The translations under genes and the position numbers were made by a program. From NCBI RefSeq assembly GCF_016863315.1, contig NZ_BOOQ01000021.1, positions 109,432-173,431 of the forward strand: DNA of 64,000 bases, given 5' to 3'. The stretch comes from Planotetraspora silvatica. Its GTDB lineage: Bacteria; Actinomycetota; Actinomycetes; Streptosporangiales; Streptosporangiaceae. Positions 24,416 through 34,668 of the stretch are shown in pieces (positions within the stretch are counted from its first letter, which is position 1; each line of letters starts with the position of its first letter). The notes below the pieces were generated by a model, which made no database searches, was not told the DNA's origin, and worked only from the letters and a program-made list of their open reading frames with translations.

Positions 24416-25192
24416 TCAGCCGGCGAAGAACGCCGTCAGCGCCGGGGCGATGGCGGCGGGGTCGACGTTGTGCGGCTGGCCGTCCAGGGTGTGGCGTCGC
24501 GCGCCCGGCAGCGTGGCGGCGACGGCTTCGGCGGCGACGGTCAGCCAGGGGGTGGTGCCACCGTCGATGACCACGGTGGGGACGGTGACCGTCGCGATCC
24601 GGTCGGCGGGCAGGGAGAAGTCACCGGTGATGGCGGCGTCGTAGACGAGGGTGTGCGCGATGCCCTCCATGGCCTGCCGGCCGGGCATGGCGCGCATGGG
24701 CGCGACGAACTCCGCGGGAATGCCGACGGCGGCGATGAAGAACAGGTCGAGCATGTCGCCCCTGCGGTCCTCGTCCAGAAGGCGGGCGAGCTGGTCCGCG
24801 TAGTCGGCGGGGACGGCCGGGCGGCTTCCGGGGAGGATGTACGGGGGCTCCCAGACGGCGAGCCTGGTGATGGACAGACCGCGCGCCGCGGCTTCCAGGG
24901 CGATGATGCCGCCGCCGGACGTGCCGTAGACCAGCGCCGATCCGCCGGCTTCGGTGATGAGCGCCTGAATGTCCTCATACTCGCGGTCGACGGCGTACGG
25001 CGTGGTGTCGCCGCTGTCCCCGCGGCCGCGGCGGTCGTAGTTGTACACGGTGAAGTGCTCGGACAGCAGGTCGGCCAGAGCCGCGTTGGCCGAGCGGTCG
25101 GTCGGGCCCCCGCCGATCAGAATGAGCGCGGGCCCGTGACCGAGCCGGTCGAACGCGATCGAGGTGCCGTCCGCCGAGATGACCTTGTTCAT
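24416..25192 (-). CDS. Alpha/beta hydrolase
   Basis: 258 residues from the ATG at 25192, with AGGAGAG nearby. The motif order fits an alpha/beta hydrolase: oxyanion GGGPTDRSAN, the nucleophile elbow YGTSGGG (Ser about 98), a cap with acidic residues, a late Asp (VIDGGTTPWL) and His in GQPHNV. The RGRGDSGD loop is typical of small-molecule esterases. It lies first on this strand among three hydrolases (24.4-27.2 kb) separated by 130-160 base gaps, so they are likely separate transcripts. Confidence 0.9.
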   Translation of the reverse strand: MNKVISADGTSIAFDRLGHGPALILIGGGPTDRSANAALADLLSEHFTVYNYDRRGRGDSGDTTPYAVDREYEDIQALITEAGGSALVYGTSGGGIIALEAAARGLSITRLAVWEPPYILPGSRPAVPADYADQLARLLDEDRRGDMLDLFFIAAVGIPAEFVAPMRAMPGRQAMEGIAHTLVYDAAITGDFSLPADRIATVTVPTVVIDGGTTPWLTVAAEAVAATLPGARRHTLDGQPHNVDPAAIAPALTAFFAG

Positions 25193-25353
25193 GATTTCTC
25201 TCCTGGTCCTCACGCCCGCCTCGCGGCCGGGCTCGTTGTGCCTTCGACCACGCCTCGATCGGCGAACGGCCGTTTCGACACTCCGGACCGATTTTTTTCG
25301 AGAGATTCCGCGATGAACTTCTGACGGGCTCCCCGTCCCCCCGATGATGCGGG

Positions 25354-25578
25354 TCAGATCTCCTGGGCCGCGAACAGTTCCAGGTGTGCGCACCGCGGGC
25401 ATCGGTAGGCGTCGACCTGCCAGCGCTGCCGGCCTATTCTCTTGGCTCCGCCGAACGGGCCTCGTTCGAGGGCGCCCGCGATCCATCGCAGGTATCCCTG
25501 CGAGCTCTGACCGGCATCCTCGACGAAGCCCGGTTCCAGACCGACCTCACCACATTGCGTGCACTTGAAGTCATTCAT
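25354..25578 (-). CDS. DUF6487-type zinc-ribbon protein
   Basis: 74 residues from the ATG at 25578. Two CxxC pairs (KCTQCGE near the start, YRCPRCAHLELFA near the end) enclose the conserved QGYLRWIAGALERGPFGGAKRIGRQRWQVDA segment that marks the PF20097/DUF6487 family. The protein is small and soluble and probably binds one zinc. No function is known for the family. It sits 42 bases after the end of the next hydrolase gene on the same strand and may be co-transcribed with it. Confidence 0.75.
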   Translation of the reverse strand: MNDFKCTQCGEVGLEPGFVEDAGQSSQGYLRWIAGALERGPFGGAKRIGRQRWQVDAYRCPRCAHLELFAAQEI

Positions 25579-25620
25579 CTTGGGGAGCCTAATCGCCTGC
25601 CGCGCCGCGGTCACCGGCCA

Positions 25621-26511
25621 TCAGGGCGCACTCGCGATCACCTCGTGGAGCTTGGCGGCGAAGCTCTCGGGCAGCGCGCCGAAGCCCCCGTGGTCGCCCG
25701 GGAACGCCACGGGCCGCGTCCCCAGCCGTTCGGCCACCGCGGCCGCGGCCCGGTTGGGCGGCTCGCCCTCCGACGCCTCGCCCGCCGCGGCCACCACCCG
25801 CACCGGCGACGTCTGGAGAGTTTCCAGGTCGGGGACGTACCTGGAGAACGGCGGCACCTCGTAGCCGATGAAGAACTCCATGTTCCGCCCCAGACGCGCC
25901 ATCATCTCCAGCGTCTCCGGGTCCGGCTCCCCCAGCGGGGCCTCCTCGCCGCCGGGGATCCGGCGCTCCTCGCCGGAGGACTCCTCCGCCGGCTCGCCTC
26001 CGCTCATCCGCAGACCGTCGGCGAGTGCCTGATTGGCGGCTGCGGCGCCCTCCTTGAGGAAGGCGTCCTCCACCTCCTGCACGACGGCACGCCAGTGGTC
26101 GCGGTCGGGCAGCAGATCGAACAGGGGCGGCTCATGGGCGACCAGCAGGCGCACCTGCGCTGGATGGCGGACGGCCAGTTCCAGGCCGATCATCGCGCCT
26201 GAGCTGTTGCCGAACACGTACGCGGGCGCGTCCGCCGTGACGCCCACGGCCTTCAGGACGCGGTGCGCGTCGTCGCCGTGGACCTCGATGCTCTGGTGCT
26301 CGGGCGGCCCGTCCAGCGGGCTGCGCGAGTTGCCGCGCCGGTCGTACGTCACCACCGTGTACCGGTCGGCCAGGCGATCGGCGAGGCCGGCGTAGCCGGC
26401 GGCGTCGTAGACCCCGCCGCAGATCAGCAGCAGGACCGGGCCGGAGCCCCGTACCTCGTAGTAGAGGGTCGCGCCTGGAACTCTCAGCATGTCCGTCTTC
26501 GTGGCTGCCAT
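25621..26511 (-). CDS. Alpha/beta hydrolase
   Basis: 296 residues; ATG at 26511 with AGGAGAG ten bases upstream. ICGGVYDAAGY oxyanion loop, YDRRGNSRS, nucleophile elbow FGNSSGAMIG (Ser about 104) and a late FPGDHGGFG with the catalytic His. An acidic Glu-rich insertion (about 172-196) interrupts the cap. Such proteins are often annotated as hydrolases of the epoxide hydrolase/haloperoxidase superfamily. The substrate is unknown. Confidence 0.9.
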   Translation of the reverse strand: MAATKTDMLRVPGATLYYEVRGSGPVLLLICGGVYDAAGYAGLADRLADRYTVVTYDRRGNSRSPLDGPPEHQSIEVHGDDAHRVLKAVGVTADAPAYVFGNSSGAMIGLELAVRHPAQVRLLVAHEPPLFDLLPDRDHWRAVVQEVEDAFLKEGAAAANQALADGLRMSGGEPAEESSGEERRIPGGEEAPLGEPDPETLEMMARLGRNMEFFIGYEVPPFSRYVPDLETLQTSPVRVVAAAGEASEGEPPNRAAAAVAERLGTRPVAFPGDHGGFGALPESFAAKLHEVIASAP

Positions 26512-26650
26512 GGCCGTTGCTCTCTCCTGTTGTGGGGTTTCACAGGGAAGTCGGAGCGGCCGGCCGCATCTCTACATCGGGCCGGAATCTTTTTTCGCCG
26601 CATTCGGCGTGACGATCCCGCCGCCGGCCGGAGCCTGTGTGAATGCCCGC

Positions 26651-27226
26651 CTATCGCGCGCCGAGGAAGGCGAGCACCCTCCTGGTCAGGAGCGCGGTCG
26701 CGTCCGCGTCGTACGACGGCAGCGAGTTGTCGGCGAACAGGTGCCGGTCGCCGGGGTAGAGGAACAACTCCGCGTCGGCGGCCTCGCCGACGAGCTCGCG
26801 GGCCGCGTCGATGTCGCCGTCTCCGACGAAGATCGGGTCGCCGTCCATCGCGTGCACCTGAACCGGCACGCCGGCCGGCCAGGCGGGGCCGAACTCCGAC
26901 ACCGGGATGCAGGATTCGAACAGAAGCGCACCACGCGCACCGGCACGGGTCTGCGCCAGCTTCTGCGCCGGGACCACTCCGAGCGAGAAGCCGGCGTACA
27001 CCAGGTCGGCGGGCAGCCCCTCGACCGCCCGGAGGCCGCGCTCGAGCACCTCGCCGAAGCCGATCTTCCCGGCGTTGGCCATTCCCTCCTCGAAGACGGT
27101 GAAGGTGCGGCCGTCGTACAGGTCGGGCGTGTGCACGGTGTGCCCGGCGCGGCGCAACTCGCCGGCGAAGGCGACGACGCCGGAGGTCAGCCCCAGCGCG
27201 TGATGGAAGAGCACCACGTCAGCCAT
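26651..27226 (-). CDS. Dienelactone hydrolase-family protein
   Basis: 191 residues from the ATG at 27226, with AGGGAG upstream. DVVLFHHALGLTSGVVAFAGELRRAGHTVHTPDLYDGRTF and the GFSLGVVPAQ elbow followed by PVQVHAMDGDPIF and YPGDRHLFAD are typical of the dienelactone hydrolase family. The nucleophile position is Ser in GFSLG rather than the Cys of classic dienelactone hydrolases, so it is more likely a general esterase-type hydrolase. Confidence 0.88.
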   Translation of the reverse strand: MADVVLFHHALGLTSGVVAFAGELRRAGHTVHTPDLYDGRTFTVFEEGMANAGKIGFGEVLERGLRAVEGLPADLVYAGFSLGVVPAQKLAQTRAGARGALLFESCIPVSEFGPAWPAGVPVQVHAMDGDPIFVGDGDIDAARELVGEAADAELFLYPGDRHLFADNSLPSYDADATALLTRRVLAFLGAR

Positions 27227-27443
27227 CCCCGTACTCCCTACTTCTCGAAAGCATGATCGGATGATCCAGATTCTAGGCCCGCCGATGTCGATCGAAATGC
27301 GGATTGTGAAATCTCCGACGGGCTCGAGGTGAGCACGGCGGTCCGGTCGATCCACGTCGGCATCCCCGGAGACCGCGAGTCCATCGGCGGGCGGCCGGGC
27401 GGATCAGCGCACCCAGCACCGCCACGAGCAGGCAGCCCCAGAA

Positions 27444-30215
27444 TCACAAAGCGGGGACCTCCAGGTCGTCCAGCATCGCGGAGTAGCGCCGCCGCGCCCG
27501 CGCCGCCGCCATCACGTCGCCGAGCCGTTCGTAGGCGGCGATGAGCGTCCGCCACGCCGGATCGTGCCACTCGTCGATCTCCAGGCATCGGACGGCCGCG
27601 AGCACCGCCGCGTCAGGCCGGCCGGCGGCGAGTCGCAGGGTGGCCAGTTCGCTCGCACACTCTGCGGCCTGCGTGCGCAGAACGTCACGCTCGTGCACGA
27701 CCCACTCGGCGGCGCCGTCCTCGGGCAGCAGGTCACCACCGTACATCGCGAGCAGGCCCTCCAGGGCCGGGGCCGTGCGCGGTCCGCGCAGCGCCCGGCG
27801 GAACTCGGCGACGTCGCACGGCGCGTCGAGGAGATACGCCTCCCCGCGCCGGGCGACCACCCGGGCCAGGCGGTGGGCGGCGAGGGAGGTACGCAGCGCC
27901 GAAAGTGCGACGTGCAGCCCGCGCGTGGCCGCCGCGGGATCACTCTCGGGCCACAGTGCGGCAAGCAGCACATCACGGTGCACCGGGCGGCCCGCGTTGA
28001 CGGCGAGCAGGCGGAGCACGGTGCGCGCCTTCGGGCGTACGGCGGACAGGTCCAGCGCGTCTCCCCCGACCTCGACGGCGAAACCGCCGAAACACCGCAC
28101 GACGAGGCCACCCTCCTCCGGCATGTCGCCCGCGTCTGCCTGGCCGCGCACCCGTGCACGAGCAGCCTCCGGTACATGCGGGGGGCGGGACGCGTGGACC
28201 CTGCGTGCGGCCGTGGCCAGCGCGCGCGCCGCGGGCACTCCGGCGGCCCGTGCCCGCGCGTCCGCCTTCCTCGCCTCCTCCGCTCCCGTCCCGGGAAGCA
28301 CCGCTCGTACGGCCCGGGCCCAGGCGGCGAACACGCCCGCGCCGAGCGGCAGCGCGAGCCGTACGACCTCGTCGGCGCCTTCCTGATCCGGCCGGCCCCA
28401 CAGCAGATCGGCGAGGCACCACACCGAGGCGGCCAGCAGCGCCCCCCACGGATCGAGGTCGCGCTCGCATTCCTCCGCGATCCTGCGGGCCTCCTTCCTG
28501 TCGGGCTCCGCGCCTCCGAGCGCGGGCGCGGCTCTCGCCATCCGCGACAACCAGGGCAGGCGGGCCCGCTCGGCGTCGTCGGCGAGCCTCTCCAGGTCGG
28601 CGGCCGCGCCGGGATCGCCGCCGGCGGCCGCGAGGGCTCCGCGTACGAGCCGCAGCGCCAGGCCGTCCAGGTCGAGTGCGTCCGGGTCGGCGGTCGCGGC
28701 GAGTCGCCGCGCCGCGGCCACGTCCCCGGAGAGCAGCCGGGCGGCGAGCACGGCCACCGGCCGCGTACAGGTCACCTCTCCGGGGTTCGCCTGCGTCGCC
28801 GCACGCAATTCGGCCGTCCAGTGCGGGTGCGTGCCGCCGACGGCGGCCCCCGGCGACCACATCGCGGCGAGCGCGCGATGGCGTCGGCAGGCCGCGAGCG
28901 TCGAGGGGTGCCGCGCCCGCTGCTCCGCCTGCCGCAACACGTCCACGGCCTGGTCCACGCGCCCGCGGCTGAACAGGTGGCGGCCCTGCGCGAGCAGCAG
29001 CAGCGGCTCCTCCGCGACCAGCCAGGCGGGCAGCACGTCATGCCAGAGATCACCGGCCTCCCGCGAACCCGTCTCGGGCGAGCCGGGCACCCCCGCCTTC
29101 GGGGGTCCCTCGCCGAGTCCGGTCCTCGGGATGAGACGCCGTACGGCAGGCCAGTCGGCGGCCCGCGCGTACGCCTGTGCGGCGTCCGCGTAGGCGCCCT
29201 CGGCCTCGAGCAGGGCGGCGGCCCTGCCGTGCCACTCCCGTGCGCCCTGCTCTCCGAGGTCCTCCACGAGCTCGATCTCCAGGTGGGCGCGCAGCGCCTC
29301 GTGGTAGCGGTAGGTGCGGCCGTGGTCGGGGCTGAGCGTGAACGCCTGCAGGGCGGCGAGCCGGTGAAGGTGGTGGCGGGCGTCGTCCGTCCCGAGCAGG
29401 AGGTCGCACCGTTCCGCCGTCAGCACGGTGAAGACGCACGTGCGCACCAGGAAGTCGCGCGCGCCCTCGGGCAGGTCGGCCAGGACGGTCCGCGCCAGGT
29501 ATGCCTGCGACTGGGGCAGCCTGCCGTCCAGGGCGCGCACCGCGGCCCGGCGTTCCACCTGCGACCGGCCGGACGTCGAGAGGTGGAACATGTGCAGTCC
29601 GGCCGCCCATCCGCCCGCGCGCCTGGTCAGCACGGCCGCGTCCTCGGGCAGCAGCGGCTCGGCGTAGACGTCGCGGAACAGTCGCTCGACCTCCCACGTG
29701 CGAAAACGCAGCGCGTCCTGGCCGATCAGGTTCACCGGGCCGAGCTCGTGACGGTGCAGGTTGATGCCGGGCATCCGGCGGCTCGCGAGCACGGCCTGGA
29801 CGGGGGCCGCGCTCAGCAGGCGTTCGATGTGTTCCTCGGCGGCCGTGCCGTACAGGAGGTGGAGGTCGTCCACGACCAGGAGGCTCCCTGGAGGGATCTC
29901 CCGTGCCGCGTCGACCAGGGCGACGGCGTCCTCGTCGGCCGGGGCGCCGGTGTCCTCGCCCGGATCGGGCAGGAGCGGGGCGAGCGCGGTCCTGAGCCGG
30001 CGTGCCAGCGCCGGAAGGGCCGCGTCGCCGGGCTCAAGCCGCAGCCAGGCCACCGGCCCGGGAAAGCTCGCGGCATGGTGGGCCAGGAGCGTCGTCTTCC
30101 CGCATCCCGCGGGCGCGGTGACGACCGTCACCCGCCGCGCCGGACCGCTTCCTGACGCTCCGCTCAGCTCCACCACCAGCCGGCCCCGCACCAGCCCGTC
30201 CAGCTCGCGCATCAT
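27444..30215 (-). CDS. Large ATPase regulator with C-terminal SARP (wHTH-BTAD) module
   Basis: 923 residues from the ATG at 30215; a GTG at 30323 would add 36 residues. The N-terminus has a P-loop (APAGCGKTT) and Walker B (LLVVDDLHLL), as in MalT/LuxR-type STAND ATPases, followed by helical repeats. The C-terminal about 260 residues are a winged helix (VRCFGGFAVEVGG...RPKARTVLRLLAVNAGRPVHRDVLLAALWP) and a bacterial transcriptional activation domain ending in TPR-like helices. In AfsR-like SARPs this module is N-terminal, so the order is reversed here. A target set is not evident; the nearest gene is alditol oxidase. Confidence 0.88.
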   Translation of the reverse strand: MMRELDGLVRGRLVVELSGASGSGPARRVTVVTAPAGCGKTTLLAHHAASFPGPVAWLRLEPGDAALPALARRLRTALAPLLPDPGEDTGAPADEDAVALVDAAREIPPGSLLVVDDLHLLYGTAAEEHIERLLSAAPVQAVLASRRMPGINLHRHELGPVNLIGQDALRFRTWEVERLFRDVYAEPLLPEDAAVLTRRAGGWAAGLHMFHLSTSGRSQVERRAAVRALDGRLPQSQAYLARTVLADLPEGARDFLVRTCVFTVLTAERCDLLLGTDDARHHLHRLAALQAFTLSPDHGRTYRYHEALRAHLEIELVEDLGEQGAREWHGRAAALLEAEGAYADAAQAYARAADWPAVRRLIPRTGLGEGPPKAGVPGSPETGSREAGDLWHDVLPAWLVAEEPLLLLAQGRHLFSRGRVDQAVDVLRQAEQRARHPSTLAACRRHRALAAMWSPGAAVGGTHPHWTAELRAATQANPGEVTCTRPVAVLAARLLSGDVAAARRLAATADPDALDLDGLALRLVRGALAAAGGDPGAAADLERLADDAERARLPWLSRMARAAPALGGAEPDRKEARRIAEECERDLDPWGALLAASVWCLADLLWGRPDQEGADEVVRLALPLGAGVFAAWARAVRAVLPGTGAEEARKADARARAAGVPAARALATAARRVHASRPPHVPEAARARVRGQADAGDMPEEGGLVVRCFGGFAVEVGGDALDLSAVRPKARTVLRLLAVNAGRPVHRDVLLAALWPESDPAAATRGLHVALSALRTSLAAHRLARVVARRGEAYLLDAPCDVAEFRRALRGPRTAPALEGLLAMYGGDLLPEDGAAEWVVHERDVLRTQAAECASELATLRLAAGRPDAAVLAAVRCLEIDEWHDPAWRTLIAAYERLGDVMAAARARRRYSAMLDDLEVPAL

Positions 30216-30390
30216 GTGGCCCAGCGTGACCCGGACCCGCGGGGCCGCGCATGAGTAGCCCCCTACCCAACCACCCGTCCCCCCGGATGAGAGGCCTGCC
30301 GGCACGGTGGCCTGCCGGCGCACCGACCAGGTCGGCGGACCGCGCGGGGATCAGCGGCCGGAGGTCGGACGGAGGGCTCCGCGCGGCGGC

Positions 30391-31674
<1,284 letters not shown>

Positions 31675-31773
31675 TCAGTTCACGAAGTCAGATCTGCCGT
31701 ATGTGCACGATAGAGCACGGGCACAGACGGAGACCGGGCGCCGTGTTCACACCCCGTCCGGGCGGCGGGCGCC

Positions 31774-32634
31774 CTATTCGCCGACCGGACGGCCGGGCGC
31801 CCGGCCGGAGTGATATCGCCGCCGCCTGGCGGAGGTGGCCAGCGCGGCGGCCCTCGCCGCCTCCGTCGGCGTGAACGGCAGCGCCGGACGGCTCACCAGC
31901 AGCGCGCGTTCCGGATGGACGGACACGACCAGGGTCGTCCCGAGTTCCCCCGTGCCGTCGACGGTGTCGCCGGGACGCCGCCAATGGACCGTGGGGGCAC
32001 GCAACAACTCCGCCATCGCCTCGGGCAGCCTTTGGGGGTCCTCGCTGACGCGATGCGCCAGGACCAGGGCCTGGACTCCGGGATCGACCAGATCCTCGAC
32101 ATGGGCGCGCACGATCACGGTGTCGAGGCCACCGGCCTCGCCTACGGCCGACCGCAGGTCCCGCATGGTGAGGTCGGCGGGCGCCTCGATCACGAACTCG
32201 TCGAGGGCGTCGCATCCGGAGGGCGACGTCGCGCTGCTGCCGGTGGCCGCGATGTGCAGGGCGAGGACGTTGCAGCGCAGACGGGCGAAGGCGCCGGCGA
32301 GCCCGGCCAGGCGGCCCGGCCTGTCGACCACGCGGGTGCGGATGCGCCACAGGCTCATGGGCCGGTCCTCGTCGACGTCCCTCGGATCACCGAGAGGGCG
32401 GACGCGCCCGCGCCGCATACTCAGCCGTTTGTGGACGAAAGCCCCGGCGATCACGGCGACGCCCAGGCCCACGAGCAACATGGGACCGGGGTCGGTGTGC
32501 CCGAGGAGGATGGCGAGCAGATGGGCCAGGCCCACTGTCAGGAACAGCACCGCCAACTCCACGGCCTCGCGCTTCCATGACGCGGAGACCTCGTCCGGGG
32601 TGCGGGCCCGATCGGCACCGTGCGCTTCACTCAT
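31774..32634 (-). CDS. Membrane protein with ACT domain
   Basis: 286 residues. Two membrane helices at about 25-70 (AVELAVLFLTVGLAHLLAILLG, MLLVGLGVAVIAGAFVH) are followed by a soluble region with an ACT-type domain, seen in LWRIRTRVVDRPGRLAGLAGAFARLRCNVLALHI (about 95-130). The remainder, with SEDPQRLPEAMAELLRAPTVHWRR, is not recognised. ACT domains usually bind amino acids or other small ligands. A membrane-tethered form without an enzyme partner is unusual, so its job is unknown. Confidence 0.75.
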   Translation of the reverse strand: MSEAHGADRARTPDEVSASWKREAVELAVLFLTVGLAHLLAILLGHTDPGPMLLVGLGVAVIAGAFVHKRLSMRRGRVRPLGDPRDVDEDRPMSLWRIRTRVVDRPGRLAGLAGAFARLRCNVLALHIAATGSSATSPSGCDALDEFVIEAPADLTMRDLRSAVGEAGGLDTVIVRAHVEDLVDPGVQALVLAHRVSEDPQRLPEAMAELLRAPTVHWRRPGDTVDGTGELGTTLVVSVHPERALLVSRPALPFTPTEAARAAALATSARRRRYHSGRAPGRPVGE

Positions 32635-32733
32635 GAGGCCAGGCTGACCGTCGGTTGTTTCACGATCACGCAGTGTGCAATTACGGCAGCATTAAACCGT
32701 CCGCACGTCCGGACCGCCGACTCCGGGCCGGCG

Positions 32734-33360
32734 TCACCCCGCTTCGCTCGATGACGTACGGCGGAGCACATGACCGCGGGCGGCCGCGTCGCCGGGACCG
32801 TCCCGCTCGGCGAGCCGGTCCGCGACGTACCGGCGGTGGGCCTCGTCGACGTTCCCGCCGTACTTGAACTTGCCATTGATCTTCTGGACGGCCAGTCGCA
32901 GGCCGCGGATGCCCGGAAGTCTCCTGGAGTGCTCACGGGGATCGGCCAGACCGGCGTCCAGGCGGGCCAACTGGGCCCGCAGGATCTCGAGCACGCCGTC
33001 CGCGTCGGTGACGACCTCCGCCCGGCAGACCAGCTGCACGGCCGCGTAATAGGTGGTGGGGACGCCGAGGCCGGGCTCCTCGTCCGTCCCCGGCAGGGCC
33101 TTCCACGCGCCCTCGATGTACGCCCAGTCACCCGCGACGGACAGCACGACCATGGGGTTCTCCTCGATCGCCGCCCAGATCGGGTTGGGCCTGGCCAGGT
33201 GTAGCACGATCGCGGACTCACCGGTCACGAGGAACTGGGTCGGCACGACGACCGGCACCTCCCGGTCACGGCCGGAGGCGACCAGATGGCCGAACTCGTT
33301 GGCGCGGACGAAGGCCAGCGCCTCGTCGTCACCGGCGGCGTCCCAAGGGTGAATCAACAT
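32734..33360 (-). CDS. PaiB-like FMN-binding negative regulator family protein
   Basis: 208 residues from the ATG at 33360 (MLIHPWDAAGDDEALAFVRANEFGHLV). It belongs to the FMN_bind_2/PaiB family, whose split-barrel fold binds FMN; VPVVVPTQFLV, NPIWAAI and GLRLAVQKINGKFKY are family signatures. PaiB of Bacillus represses proteases and sporulation genes, but members elsewhere may be enzymes. The sequence upstream has ATGTACAT (33373-33380) and an adjacent TACATA-like -10 on the minus strand, which may be its own promoter or operator. Confidence 0.85.
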   Translation of the reverse strand: MLIHPWDAAGDDEALAFVRANEFGHLVASGRDREVPVVVPTQFLVTGESAIVLHLARPNPIWAAIEENPMVVLSVAGDWAYIEGAWKALPGTDEEPGLGVPTTYYAAVQLVCRAEVVTDADGVLEILRAQLARLDAGLADPREHSRRLPGIRGLRLAVQKINGKFKYGGNVDEAHRRYVADRLAERDGPGDAAARGHVLRRTSSSEAG

Positions 33361-33441
33361 GCGGTGACATGTATGTACATTCCAGCGTGAATGGCAATCG
33401 AGATTTCGTCCGGCGACGCGCCGCCGGCGCAGAAAGCGCAA

Positions 33442-33473
33442 GCCCCGCGCCTCCCGGAGGGGAGATGCGGGGC
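33442..33473 (-). terminator. Hairpin terminator after CBS gene
   Basis: GCCCCGC (33442-33448) pairs with GCGGGGC (33467-33473), and the inner CTCCCGGAGGGGAG can pair too. It begins 17 bases past the end of the CBS gene reading on the minus strand, and separates it from the PaiB-like gene. Confidence 0.55.
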
Positions 33474-33489
33474 GATCAAGCGCGACTCG

Positions 33490-33912
33490 TCAGTTGTTCG
33501 GCGGGGCCGCGCTGATGTCGGACAACGCCGAGGACGGATCCCGGTCCACGGCCATGTCACCGATGGTGACGATGCCGACCGGATGACCGTTCTCCACGAC
33601 CGGAACCCGGCGCACGGCCTTCTGGCGCATCAGGCGCACGACCTCGTCGGCGTCCTGGTCGGGGGTGACGGTCGCCACGTCCGAGCTGCAGAGCGCGCCG
33701 ATCGGAGTGACCGTCACGTCACGGGTCTCGGCGACGGCGCGTACCACGATGTCGCGGTCGGTCACCACGCCGCACAGCCGCTCGCCGTCCTCGATGACCA
33801 GGACGTCACCGATGCCCTGGTCGCGCATGAGCTTGGCGGCCTGGGCGACGGTCGCCTCCCGGGCCAGCATTACCGGACCTGGAGTCATGACATCTCGCAC
33901 TTTTTGCGTCAT
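33490..33912 (-). CDS. Two-CBS-domain protein
   Basis: 140 residues, ATG at 33912 with GGAGG upstream. Two CBS domains (about 8-60 and 70-125) are seen in VRDVMTPGPVMLAREATVAQAAKLMRDQ...GVVTDRDIVVRAVAE and VVRLMRQKAVRRVPVVENGHPVGIVTIGDMA. CBS pairs bind adenosine nucleotides. Stand-alone CBS proteins are linked to stress and hypoxia regulons in actinobacteria. No enzyme domain is attached. Confidence 0.93.
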   Translation of the reverse strand: MTQKVRDVMTPGPVMLAREATVAQAAKLMRDQGIGDVLVIEDGERLCGVVTDRDIVVRAVAETRDVTVTPIGALCSSDVATVTPDQDADEVVRLMRQKAVRRVPVVENGHPVGIVTIGDMAVDRDPSSALSDISAAPPNN

Positions 33913-34005
33913 CTCCCACCCCTCCTTCCGGTTAGCCGCTCTACCCGGAGAGAAGAGGGCTAACCCGGGCGTCCGGCCCCGAAGGGCCGCGCCTCGGTCC
34001 GGGCG

Positions 34006-34668
34006 TCAGGCGAGACCGGCGTCGTGGGCGAGGAGCGCGATCTGCGTGCGGTTCCCGAGGCTGAGCTTGGTCAGGATGTGGGTGATGTGCGCCTTCACGG
34101 TGCCGACGCTCATGAGGAGTTCGGCGGCGATCTCGGCGTTCGTCAGCCCTTGGGCGATGGCCAGGACGACGTCGTGCTCGCGGGGGCTCAGGCCGGCCAG
34201 GGCCTGGCGCGCCTGTTCGTACGCGCCGGACTCGGTGGCCACTTTCTCCATCAACCGGCGGGTGATCGCCGGAGACAGGATCGGATCTCCCGCCGCGACC
34301 CGGCGCACGGCGTCGACGATCTGGGCGGGCGGGGTGTCCTTGAGCAGGAATCCGCTGGCGCCGGCGCGCAGCGCCCGCAACACGTTCTCGTCGGTGTCGA
34401 AGGTCGTCAGCACGATGACCTCCGGGGGCGCCTGCCGCCGACGCAGCCGGTGAATGGCCGTGATCCCGTCCAGCCGCGGCATCCGCAGGTCCATGAGCAC
34501 GATCTGCGGGGCGTGCGCGTCGATCGCGGCGGGGACCTCGTCTCCGTCCGCGGCCTCCGCGACCACCGCGATGCCGTTCGCGCCGTCGAGCATCAGCGAG
34601 AGCCCCGCACGCACCAGAGGGTCGTCGTCCACGATGAGAACGCGCACAGCATGACTCACGCCGGCCAT
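34006..34668 (-). CDS. NarL/LuxR-type response regulator
   Basis: 220 residues. The receiver domain has the acidic pocket Asp14-Asp15, phospho-acceptor Asp60 (VLMDLRMP) and Lys in LLKDTPP. The C-terminal LuxR helix-turn-helix includes LSPREHDVVLAIAQGLTNAEIAAELLMSVGTVKAHITHILTKL. The ORF overlaps the histidine kinase gene by 13 bases, so the two are translated together as a two-component system. Confidence 0.95.
   Translation of the reverse strand: MAGVSHAVRVLIVDDDPLVRAGLSLMLDGANGIAVVAEAADGDEVPAAIDAHAPQIVLMDLRMPRLDGITAIHRLRRRQAPPEVIVLTTFDTDENVLRALRAGASGFLLKDTPPAQIVDAVRRVAAGDPILSPAITRRLMEKVATESGAYEQARQALAGLSPREHDVVLAIAQGLTNAEIAAELLMSVGTVKAHITHILTKLSLGNRTQIALLAHDAGLA

Noticed and set aside
27564..30155. 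Long plus-strand open frame opposite the SARP-type regulator
   Set aside because: Shadow frame with Arg/Gly/Pro-rich composition and no motif; the minus-strand frame has P-loop, winged helix and BTAD.
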